In this document: piece by piece, positions 24,964 to 34,438 of the stretch
Numbering within the stretch: position 1 is the stretch's first letter
How the letters are laid out: every line of letters starts with the position of its first letter
NCBI GenBank assembly: GCA_024742705.1
Contig: JANSXZ010000007.1
Location: 62,001 to 126,000 of the forward strand
DNA length: 64,000 nucleotides
Source: Paracoccaceae bacterium
GTDB lineage: Bacteria; Pseudomonadota; Alphaproteobacteria; Rhodobacterales; Rhodobacteraceae
Reading direction: 5' to 3'
The notes under the pieces: generated by a model
What the model was told of the DNA's origin: nothing
Database searches by the model: none
Seen by the model: the letters and a program-made list of their open reading frames with translations, nothing else
Program-made: the position numbers and the translations under genes

Positions 24964-25028
24964 CTTCCTTTTGCCGGAAATATCCTCGGGGGGGCGCCCC
25001 TTGGGGCGCGGGGGGCAGAAGGCCCCCC
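24964..25028 (-). repeat. Structured intergenic repeat, copy A
   Basis: Read on the minus strand: hairpin GCCCCCC-free order is GGGGGGC, 5 nt, GCCCCCC (25028-25010); then GCGCCCC, 2 nt, GGGGCGC (25009-24994); then the tail with GGATATTT, CCGGC and AAAAGGAAG (24994-24964). It lies after the ASKHA stop and before the TTG start of the dehydrogenase, whose ribosome site is the AAAAGGAAG box. Three related copies occur at 27217, 42075 and 49639. Confidence 0.65.
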
Positions 25029-25051
25029 TCCGCAATTGCCGCCAGCGCGGC

Positions 25052-27091
25052 TCATGCCCGCTTGCGTCTGCGGCGCCCGCCGCCTTCGCCTTCGCCGCCG
25101 GTGTTGAAGGTCGCCGATGGCAGCGACACGATCGAATTGAGAATCTCGAAGGGCTCGACCGCGTTGGGAATCGCCGAGGCGTTCACGAAATGCTCCTGGA
25201 ACCGCGGCTCGATCGCGGTCTCGATCTTGTGGATCGCATTTACCGTCTGTTCGATTTCTCCGCGCGCCGCGCGGTTCAGCAGGGCGATGCGCGCGCCGGT
25301 GCCCGCGGCATTGCCGGCCGATGTCACCTTGTCGAGAGGCGCATCCGGGATCATACCCAGCACCATCGCGTGTTTGGGCGAGATATGCGCGCCGAAGGCG
25401 CCGGCCAGCACGACGCGGTCCACCTTGTCGACACCGAACTTGTCCATCAGCAGCCGGGCCCCGGAATAGAGAGCGGCCTTGGCCATCTGGATCTCGCGGA
25501 TGTCGCGGTTTGTGACTGTGATGCGCGGCCCGCCACGGTCGCTGGCATCATAAACCAGGTAGGAATAGGTGCGGCCCTCGCGGATGCAGCGGGCCGTGCC
25601 GGTCTGTTCGGGCGCGCCGATCAGGCCGGGTGCATCGACGATACCGGCCAGCCGCATCTCGGCCACCAGTTCGATGATACCCGAACCGCAGATCCCGGTG
25701 ACGCCACCGGCACCCAGCGCCTCTTCGAAGCCGGGCGCGTCAGACCACAGATCGCTGCCAATGACGCGGAACCGCGGTTCCTTGGTCACCGGGTCGATCT
25801 CGACCCGCTCGATGGCGCCCGGGGCGGCGCGCTGGCCCGAGCTGATCTGGGCACCTTCAAAGGCCGGCCCGGTCGGCGAAGAACAGGCCAGCACCTTGTC
25901 GGTATTGCCCAGAAGGATTTCGGCATTCGTGCCCACGTCGACAACCAGAACCAGGTCTGCGGATTTGTCGGGCGCCTCGGACAGCGCCACGGCGGCGGCG
26001 TCGGCGCCGACATGCCCGGCGATGCAGGGCAGCAGGTACACCCGCGCCGATGGATGCACCGCCAGATCCAGATCCGCCGCACGCAACCGCATTGCGCCGT
26101 TGGTGGCCAGCGCAAAGGGTGCCTGGCCCAGTTCGAACGGATCGATGCCCAGCAGCAGGTGGTGCATGACCGGGTTGCAGACAAACACCGCGTCGACGAT
26201 CAGGTCGGTCGCGACCCCGGCCTCCTGCGCGATCTGCGCAAAGAGGGTGTTCATGCCCTCGCGGACAGCGCGCGTCATTTCGGCGGCGCCGTTTGCGTTC
26301 ATCATCGAGTAGCTGACCCGGCTCATCAGATCCTCGCCAAAGCGGATCTGGGGGTTCATCAGCCCCGATGATGCCAGAACCTCGCCGGTTTGCAGGTCGC
26401 ACAGGTGCCCGGCGATGGTGGTCGAGCCCAGATCGACGGCCATGCCATAGATCGAACCCTCGTAGTAGCCGGGCCAGATCTGCATGATCCGCGGTGCGTT
26501 CTCTGCATCGCCAAGATGGACCGCGCATGTGACCTTCCAGGCGCCCTTGCGCAGGATCGGCTGCATGGTCTGAAGGATGCCCAGATCGGCGTGCACGTCG
26601 CGCAGGTCCCATTGAGCGGCCAGCGCATCGCGCAACCGCTCGAGATCGCCCGAGGGATCGTGCATGTCGGGTTCGGCCACGGCCACGTAGAACAGCTTGA
26701 CCGACGGATCCATCACGATCTCGCGGGCTTCGGCGCGCTTGCGTACCACCTGTTTGTGGACCTGGCTTTCGGGCGGCACGTCGATGACCACATCGCGCTG
26801 CACAGTGGCCTGACAGCCCAGACGGCGGCCTTCGGTCAGCCCGCGTTTCGACTTGTAGCGCTCCTCGACCGCGTTCCACTCTGACAGGGCGTCCTGTGAA
26901 ACCGTGACGCCATGTTTGGAGAACTCGCCGTAGGAGGGGGTGATCTGGCATTTCGAGCAGATGCCGCGCCCGCCGCAGACGGAATCGAGATCAACCCCGA
27001 GTTGCCGCGCCGCCGTCAGAACCGGGGTGCCGACCGGGAAGCGGCCCCGCTTGCCCGAAGGTGTGAACACCACCAGAGGATCGTTGCTCAT
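25052..27091 (-). CDS. ASKHA-domain protein with N-terminal [2Fe-2S] domain (corrinoid activator/RamA-like)
   Basis: A 679-aa protein. Residues 1-100 form a plant-type ferredoxin domain with C39, C45, C48 and C93 (VCGGRGICSKC; GRRLGC). After a linker domain, an actin-like ATPase part begins at MAVDLGSTTIAGHL and continues with VVDVGTNAEILLGN, GICGSGIIELVAEM and LAGAFGAHISPKHA. This is the layout of reductive activators that use ATP to return inactive Co(II) corrinoid to Co(I) in B12-dependent methyltransferases. The C-terminus is a basic tail (RRRRKRA). No methyltransferase or corrinoid protein is next to it here. The frame is open far upstream to 30061, antisense to guaB and its neighbour; the ATG at 27091 (MSNDPLVVFTPSG) is the believable start. 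Confidence 0.88.
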   Translation of the reverse strand: MSNDPLVVFTPSGKRGRFPVGTPVLTAARQLGVDLDSVCGGRGICSKCQITPSYGEFSKHGVTVSQDALSEWNAVEERYKSKRGLTEGRRLGCQATVQRDVVIDVPPESQVHKQVVRKRAEAREIVMDPSVKLFYVAVAEPDMHDPSGDLERLRDALAAQWDLRDVHADLGILQTMQPILRKGAWKVTCAVHLGDAENAPRIMQIWPGYYEGSIYGMAVDLGSTTIAGHLCDLQTGEVLASSGLMNPQIRFGEDLMSRVSYSMMNANGAAEMTRAVREGMNTLFAQIAQEAGVATDLIVDAVFVCNPVMHHLLLGIDPFELGQAPFALATNGAMRLRAADLDLAVHPSARVYLLPCIAGHVGADAAAVALSEAPDKSADLVLVVDVGTNAEILLGNTDKVLACSSPTGPAFEGAQISSGQRAAPGAIERVEIDPVTKEPRFRVIGSDLWSDAPGFEEALGAGGVTGICGSGIIELVAEMRLAGIVDAPGLIGAPEQTGTARCIREGRTYSYLVYDASDRGGPRITVTNRDIREIQMAKAALYSGARLLMDKFGVDKVDRVVLAGAFGAHISPKHAMVLGMIPDAPLDKVTSAGNAAGTGARIALLNRAARGEIEQTVNAIHKIETAIEPRFQEHFVNASAIPNAVEPFEILNSIVSLPSATFNTGGEGEGGGRRRRKRA

Positions 27092-28918
<1,827 letters not shown>

Positions 28919-30094
28919 ATGACGCCGGCAGCGCGTTTGCAGGCGGCGATCGAGGTTCTGGACGAGGTGCGGCGCGGCGTGCCGGCGGACAAGGCACTGA
29001 CCGGATGGGCGCGGCGCAGCCGGTTTGCCGGATCCAAGGATCGCGCCGCGCTGCGCGATCATGTGTTCGATGTTCTGCGCCGCCGGCGTTCGGTTGCGGC
29101 GCTGGGCGGTGGCGAGGACGGGCGTGCGCTGATCCTCGGGGCGTTGCGCGCGGACGACACCGACCCCGACACCGTCTTCGGCGCGCCGGGGTATGCGCCG
29201 GCGCCCCTGACACCCGACGAGCGATCCGGCGGGCGGCCGCCGCAGCCGGGGGCCGAGGCCGCCGACCTGCCCGATTGGCTGTGGCCGCTCTGGTGCGAAT
29301 CGCTTGGCGAGGCCGCCGCCGCCAGCGCCGAGGTGCTGCGCCACCGGGCCCCTGTTTTTCTGCGCGTCAACCTGCATCGGGGCGGGCGCGATGCGGCATC
29401 GGCCGCGCTGGCGGCGGAGGGCATCGAAACGCGGCCGCACGCCCTGTCGCCGACCGCGCTCGAGGTGACGAATGGGGCGCGCCGGATCCATCTGGGCGCG
29501 GCCTATGGCGCCGGACTGATCGAGTTGCAGGACGCCTCCAGCCAGGCGGTTGTCGATGCGCTGCCGCAGGGCGCGGCGGGGCGGATTCTGGATTATTGCG
29601 CCGGTGGCGGGGGCAAGGCGCTGGCCATCGCGGCGCGGTTCGGCGCGGCGGTGCATGTGCATGACGCCGATCCCGGCCGCATGCGCGACCTGCCACGCCG
29701 CGCCGCGCGGGGCGGGCACCGGCTGGAAACCGTGGCCAACCCGGCGCCAGGCGCCTACGATCTGGTGCTTTGCGATGCGCCCTGTTCGGGCAGCGGCGCG
29801 TGGCGGCGCGCGCCCGAGGGCAAATGGATGCTGAGCGCCGAGCGTCTGGACGCGTTGACCCGGCTCCAGGCGCAGATCCTCGACCGCGCCGCCGAACTGG
29901 TCGCGCCGGGCGGCGTGCTGGCCTACGCCACCTGTTCGGTGCTGGCGCCGGAAAACGACCACCGGATCGTGGCTTTCTGCGCGCGGCATCCCGAATGGGT
30001 CTGCACGTTCCGCCGGAACTGGCCCCTGACGGCCGGAGCCGACGGCTTCTTCACCGCCCATCTGATGCGCGCAGGGGCGTCCGGGGCAGGCTGA
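28919..30094 (+). CDS. RsmB/NOP2-family RNA cytosine-C5 methyltransferase
   Basis: A 391-aa protein. The C-terminal half is the SAM domain: LDYCAGGGGKALAIAARF (motif I), LCDAPCSGSGAWRRAPEGKW (motif IV with the first catalytic cysteine), AYATCSVLAPEND (motif VI with the second cysteine). The N-terminal part is helical like the region before the methyltransferase domain of RsmB, but shorter than a full NusB domain. It is expected to make m5C in rRNA or tRNA. The ATG abuts the guaB stop with no gap. The exact position modified cannot be given from sequence, so RsmB is not named with certainty. Confidence 0.88.
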   Translation: MTPAARLQAAIEVLDEVRRGVPADKALTGWARRSRFAGSKDRAALRDHVFDVLRRRRSVAALGGGEDGRALILGALRADDTDPDTVFGAPGYAPAPLTPDERSGGRPPQPGAEAADLPDWLWPLWCESLGEAAAASAEVLRHRAPVFLRVNLHRGGRDAASAALAAEGIETRPHALSPTALEVTNGARRIHLGAAYGAGLIELQDASSQAVVDALPQGAAGRILDYCAGGGGKALAIAARFGAAVHVHDADPGRMRDLPRRAARGGHRLETVANPAPGAYDLVLCDAPCSGSGAWRRAPEGKWMLSAERLDALTRLQAQILDRAAELVAPGGVLAYATCSVLAPENDHRIVAFCARHPEWVCTFRRNWPLTAGADGFFTAHLMRAGASGAG

Positions 30095-30112
30095 CAGGGA
30101 AAATGCCTCGGG

Positions 30113-30127
30113 TTAACTGCCGCTTAA
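30113..30127 (+). promoter_or_regulatory. CtrA-type binding site TTAA-N7-TTAA
   Basis: TTAACTGCCGCTTAA lies 52 bp before the cckA start. Both half-sites are perfect and the spacing is exactly 7, as in the alphaproteobacterial CtrA consensus. CckA is the kinase that feeds phosphate to CtrA, so this suggests feedback control. Confidence 0.6.
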
Positions 30128-30178
30128 CCGTTTTTGACCGTAGTATGGGACAACGAATCCCAGACGGAGAGCGCAGCG

Positions 30179-32470
30179 ATGATGATCGAGGCCGCGTCCC
30201 ACCCTTCGGACAAACGTCGGCTGCCGGCGGCTGCCCGTCTTGGCACCCTTACGGTGCTGGCGGTGATCCTTGCGCTGGCGGGGGTGGCGGCGTTTTCCGG
30301 CATGCAGAGGTGGGTGGCCCTGGCGGTTGCGGCCGGGGTCGCGCTTGCGGCGGTTGCGCTGGGCCTGCATGTGATGTTCCGCGCGCAGGTGCGTCGCCGT
30401 GTCAGGAATGCGATTCTGGGGTTGCTCGACCGTGATGTGGCGCCCGCCCTACTGACCGATGCGTCGGGCCGTGTCGCGCATCTGAACGAGGCCGCGCGCA
30501 CCCGGTTCGCGGCGACGTTGGCGGATGATCTTGCCGCCATGCTGCGCGCCGATGTGGCGGATGCGGATGGCTTGGTCCATCGGTTGCGCACGCGGGCGAT
30601 GGCCGGCGGATCGGGCGATGCCGATCTGGCCGCTTCGCATGGCCGGTTGCGCATCACCGCCCAGGCGCTGGATGACGGCCTGCTGCTGTGGCGGGTGCTG
30701 GACTCGCCGGATCCGGATGCCGCCGCCCGGACGCTGCCTGTGGCAATGGTGCGGGTGGACGAAGCGGGCAACGTCGCCCCGGCCAATGCCGCCGCCACCG
30801 GCCTGTTCGGCGCGGAACCGCTGACGCTGGAGCGGATGTTTTCCGCGCTGCCCGTACGCAGCGGCGAAATCAACCTGGTTTCCGCGCAGGCCGGCACCAC
30901 CGCTATGTTCATCGCCACATTTCCCGGGCCCGAAGGTCGGCGCGACATGTACCTGTTGCCCAGCGTCAGCATCACGCCGGGCGAGGAATGGGCGGTGTTC
31001 GAAACCCTGCCGGTTGCCCTTCTGAAGCTTGATCCCAGTGGCGAAATCCTGGCCGCCAATCGCATGGCGCTGGCGCTTCTGGGCAATACGGCGCGCCAGA
31101 AACAGGGTTTGGGCGATCTGATGGAAGGGCTTGGCCGGTCGATCACCGACTGGCTGCGCGACACCGCACAGGGCCGGCCGGGCAAGACGTCCGAATTCCT
31201 GCGGCTGACCCGTTCAGACCGGGAAATGTTCGTGCAGGTTTCGTTGCACCGCGTCACCGAGGACGACGCGGACATCCTGATCGCCGTCCTGAGCGATGCG
31301 ACCGAGCTCAAGACCCTCGAAGCGCAGTTTGTCCAGAGCCAGAAGATGCAGGCCATCGGCCAGCTCGCCGGTGGGATCGCACACGACTTCAACAACCTTC
31401 TGACAGCAATTTCAGGCCATTGCGACCTTTTGTTGCTGCGGCACGATCAGGGCGATACCGATTATGGCGACCTGGTGCAGATCAACCAGAACGCCAATCG
31501 CGCCGCGGCCCTCGTCGGCCAGCTTCTGGCATTCTCGCGCAAACAGACGCTGCGCCCGGAAACGCTCGACATGCGCGACACGCTTTCGGATCTGACACAT
31601 CTGCTGAACCGGCTGGTCGGCGAAACCGTTTCCCTGACCCTGTCGCACGACCCCGTGCTCGGCGCGATCAAGGCTGACAAGCGGCAGTTGGAACAGGTGA
31701 TCATGAACCTTGTGGTCAATGCGCGGGACGCGATGCCCGAAGGCGGCGAAATCCGCATCGAGACCGAAGCGATCACCCTCGACGCTCCGCTCGAGCGTAA
31801 CCGCGCGCGGGTGCCGCCGGGCGAATATGTCGGGGTGCGCGTCAAGGACGACGGTGTCGGGATCCCGCCGGACAAGCTGCAAAAGGTGTTCGAGCCGTTC
31901 TTCACCACGAAACGCACGGGCGAGGGCACTGGTCTCGGCCTGTCTACGGCCTATGGCATCGTAAAACAGACCGGAGGCTATATCTTCGTTGACAGCACCC
32001 CCGCGGTTGGCACCTGTTTTACGCTGTTGTTTCCGGTTCAGACAGCCGCTGCCGAAATACCTTCCGTTGGGCCCGCCGGAGCACGTGCGCCGGCCCCGAA
32101 ACACGGTGACGGCGTGGTGCTTCTGGTCGAGGACGAGGCCCCGGTGCGCGCCTTTGCCAGCCGGGCGCTCCAGTTGCGCGGCTACACGGTGATCGAGGCA
32201 GACTCCGCAGAAACCGCGCTGCAACTGTTGCGCGATGATTCGCTGGCTGTCGACATATTCGTCACCGATGTGGTGATGCCTGGCATGGACGGCCCAAGCT
32301 GGGTGCGCGAGGCGCTGCGCCAGCGCCCCGACACACGGGTGGTCTTCGTGTCGGGGTATGCCGAAGGCGCCTTCGGTGAAACGCAGTCCAGTATTCCCAA
32401 CTCGGTTTTTCTCGCAAAACCGTTTTCTCTCAATGAGTTGACGGACACGGTGCACAAGCAGCTGAACTAG
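30179..32470 (+). CDS. cckA: Hybrid sensor histidine kinase CckA
   Basis: A 763-aa membrane kinase. Two membrane helices lie within residues 15-60, PAS-like regions follow to about residue 380, then the dimerisation/phosphoacceptor helix QAIGQLAGGIAHDFNNLLTA with H402. The ATPase domain has NLVVNARDAMP, VKDDGVGIP, FEPFFTTKRTGEGTGLGLST. A C-terminal receiver carries D697 in FVTDVVMPGMDG. Domain order and the H-box are those of CckA, which phosphorylates CtrA through ChpT to control cell cycle, motility and gene-transfer-agent genes in this group. The ATG at 30179 is preceded by GGAG. The last 4 bp overlap tail-to-tail with the sulfotransferase gene. Confidence 0.93.
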   Translation: MMIEAASHPSDKRRLPAAARLGTLTVLAVILALAGVAAFSGMQRWVALAVAAGVALAAVALGLHVMFRAQVRRRVRNAILGLLDRDVAPALLTDASGRVAHLNEAARTRFAATLADDLAAMLRADVADADGLVHRLRTRAMAGGSGDADLAASHGRLRITAQALDDGLLLWRVLDSPDPDAAARTLPVAMVRVDEAGNVAPANAAATGLFGAEPLTLERMFSALPVRSGEINLVSAQAGTTAMFIATFPGPEGRRDMYLLPSVSITPGEEWAVFETLPVALLKLDPSGEILAANRMALALLGNTARQKQGLGDLMEGLGRSITDWLRDTAQGRPGKTSEFLRLTRSDREMFVQVSLHRVTEDDADILIAVLSDATELKTLEAQFVQSQKMQAIGQLAGGIAHDFNNLLTAISGHCDLLLLRHDQGDTDYGDLVQINQNANRAAALVGQLLAFSRKQTLRPETLDMRDTLSDLTHLLNRLVGETVSLTLSHDPVLGAIKADKRQLEQVIMNLVVNARDAMPEGGEIRIETEAITLDAPLERNRARVPPGEYVGVRVKDDGVGIPPDKLQKVFEPFFTTKRTGEGTGLGLSTAYGIVKQTGGYIFVDSTPAVGTCFTLLFPVQTAAAEIPSVGPAGARAPAPKHGDGVVLLVEDEAPVRAFASRALQLRGYTVIEADSAETALQLLRDDSLAVDIFVTDVVMPGMDGPSWVREALRQRPDTRVVFVSGYAEGAFGETQSSIPNSVFLAKPFSLNELTDTVHKQLN

Positions 32471-33057
32471 GACGACGCGGCGATGGATTCATAGAGCTCG
32501 AATTCGGCGCTACACTCGCGCCGCAACCGTGCGCGCAGGTCGTCGGACAGAACCTGCCGGGATTGCGGCGATACGTTCAGCCGCCGCGGCCGAACCGGAA
32601 CCGACAGGCGCGCCTCGAGGAACCGCTGCAAACCCGCCTGGTCGTCGTAGCGAAACAGATAGGTGGCGCGCAGACCGTTGCGCCGTGGCTCGAGAAACCG
32701 GGCCTGGCTGCCCACGTTGGCAAATCCGGGGCGGTCATCCATGAGATAGGCCGCTACGAAGGCATCAAAGCTCAGATCATGGGTCCCGTTCGGATGTCCG
32801 GCAAGAAACGGGCGCTGGCGATAGCGGTACCAGCTGCCGAGCCAGTCAACAGGCTCGCGGACGACGGCGAGCGTCTCCATTTCGAGGCCGCAAACCTTCT
32901 CGAACATCGGACGGAAGAACCGGTTGTAGCGGTAGATCGGCGCGTGTTTCAACTCGGGCGGGTTCGACACCACGATATCCGCATGCGGTGCAAGAACAGC
33001 CTCATAAGCGGTCGTTCCGGTCTTGGGCACCGACAGGAACACCAGCCGTTGTGCCAT
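32467..33057 (-). CDS. Sulfotransferase-family protein
   Basis: A 196-aa protein. VFLSVPKTGTTAYEAVLAPH at the N-terminus is the 5'-phosphosulfate-binding loop of PAPS-dependent sulfotransferases, and AVVREPVDWLGSWYRYR is the 3'-phosphate-binding motif (usually RxPxxxxxSxy). The protein is shorter than most family members, but ends naturally with an acidic helix. The ATG at 33057 begins directly with the first beta strand; the open frame upstream runs through recA antisense and is rejected. It may sulfate a surface sugar or glycolipid. It is isolated between cckA (tail-to-tail) and recA (divergent). Confidence 0.78.
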   Translation of the reverse strand: MAQRLVFLSVPKTGTTAYEAVLAPHADIVVSNPPELKHAPIYRYNRFFRPMFEKVCGLEMETLAVVREPVDWLGSWYRYRQRPFLAGHPNGTHDLSFDAFVAAYLMDDRPGFANVGSQARFLEPRRNGLRATYLFRYDDQAGLQRFLEARLSVPVRPRRLNVSPQSRQVLSDDLRARLRRECSAEFELYESIAASS

Positions 33058-33191
33058 GAAAGCCAGCAATGTCGGCCCTTTCAACAGAGAATGCGCATTT
33101 TCCACCTCACATAAACCATCCGTTAACCCTGTTGGTAAACAGTGGATTTGACGAAAATACGATTGAAATGTTCCGCATTTGTGCTCATAAG

Positions 33192-33206
33192 GAACAAGAG
33201 CAGAAC
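33192..33206 (+). promoter_or_regulatory. SOS box GAAC-N7-GAAC upstream of recA
   Basis: GAACAAGAGCAGAAC, 57 bp before the recA ATG, is an exact direct repeat of the alphaproteobacterial LexA site (GTTC-N7-GTTC read on the other strand). A near match, GTTC-N7-GTGC, lies just upstream at 33170-33184. LexA repression of recA is the expected meaning. Confidence 0.75.
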
Positions 33207-33262
33207 AAAAGCAGCGATTGCCGCCCGCGCATGGGTGTGACAGTAAGGAAAGAGAAACCGAA

Positions 33263-34330
33263 ATGGCAGACCTCCTCACGATGACCAACAAGAAATCCGC
33301 AGACAAGCAAAAGGCGCTGGACAGCGCGCTGGCGCAGATCGAACGGCAATTCGGCAAGGGGTCGATCATGAAACTGGGCGCCGAAGGCGCGATCCAGGAG
33401 ATTGAGGCGAGTTCGACCGGGTCGCTTGGCCTCGACATCGCACTGGGCATCGGTGGGCTGCCCATGGGGCGGATCATCGAGATTTACGGGCCCGAAAGCT
33501 CGGGCAAGACCACGCTGACCCTGCATTGCGTCGCCGAACAGCAAAAACGTGGCGGTGTCTGTGCTTTCGTCGATGCCGAACACGCTCTGGACCCGCAGTA
33601 TGCGCGAAAGCTAGGCGTCGATATCGATGAATTGCTGATCAGCCAGCCGGACACCGGCGAACAGGCGCTGGAAATCACCGACACGCTGGTGCGATCCGGC
33701 GCGGTGAACATGGTGATCGTCGATTCGGTTGCGGCGCTCACGCCGAAATCCGAACTGGAAGGCGACATGGGCGACAGCAGCGTCGGCGTTCAGGCACGCC
33801 TGATGAGCCAGGCGATGCGCAAGCTGACCGGATCGATCAGCCGAAGCAAGTGCATGGTCATCTTCATCAACCAGATCCGCATGAAGATCGGCGTGATGTT
33901 CGGCTCGCCCGAAACCACATCGGGCGGCAATGCGCTTAAGTTCTATTCATCCGTTCGGCTGGATATCCGGCGCATCGGTGCGGTCAAGGATCGCGATGAA
34001 ATCGTCGGCAACGCCACGCGCGTGAAGGTTGTCAAGAACAAGGTGGCGCCGCCTTTCAAGCAAGTGGAATTCGACATCATGTATGGCGAAGGCATCTCGA
34101 AGATGGGCGAACTTCTGGATCTGGGGGTGACCGCGGGCGTGGTCGAAAAGTCGGGATCGTGGTTCAGCTATGGCGACCAACGGATTGGCCAGGGCCGCGA
34201 GAACGCGAAGACCTTTCTGCGCGAGAACAGCGCCGTTGCGCTGGAGATCGAAGACAAGATCCGCGGCGCGCACGGGCTGGAGTTCGATCTGGCGGCACAC
34301 AAGGACGACGGGGATATTCTGGAGGCCTGA
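33263..34330 (+). CDS. recA: Recombinase RecA
   Basis: A 355-aa protein of normal length. Walker A is GPESSGKT at residues 76-83, Walker B is [15 protein letters not shown], and the L2 loop contains [29 protein letters not shown]. RecA forms ATP filaments on single-stranded DNA for recombination and triggers LexA self-cleavage. The start at 33263 ([16 protein letters not shown]) was chosen from family length; AAAGAGAAA upstream can serve as ribosome site, and the SOS box lies between it and the upstream in-frame ATG region. The C-terminal acidic tail (KDDGDILEA) is present. Confidence 0.98.
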   Translation: MADLLTMTNKKSADKQKALDSALAQIERQFGKGSIMKLGAEGAIQEIEASSTGSLGLDIALGIGGLPMGRIIEIYGPESSGKTTLTLHCVAEQQKRGGVCAFVDAEHALDPQYARKLGVDIDELLISQPDTGEQALEITDTLVRSGAVNMVIVDSVAALTPKSELEGDMGDSSVGVQARLMSQAMRKLTGSISRSKCMVIFINQIRMKIGVMFGSPETTSGGNALKFYSSVRLDIRRIGAVKDRDEIVGNATRVKVVKNKVAPPFKQVEFDIMYGEGISKMGELLDLGVTAGVVEKSGSWFSYGDQRIGQGRENAKTFLRENSAVALEIEDKIRGAHGLEFDLAAHKDDGDILEA

Positions 34331-34438
34331 ACCGGGCTGGCACGGCAGGATTGACGGCTTGTCAATGCCCGGTGGACAGCGCCGGGCGGGGCCGTTATTT
34401 GAATGCGGATCGCAACTGCCGCCAGAAAGCCTGACAAG

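Noticed and set aside
33123..33138. TTAA...GGTAA resembling a CtrA site upstream of recA/sulfotransferase
   Set aside because: Only one half-site is correct; at 7-bp spacing the second half reads GGTA.
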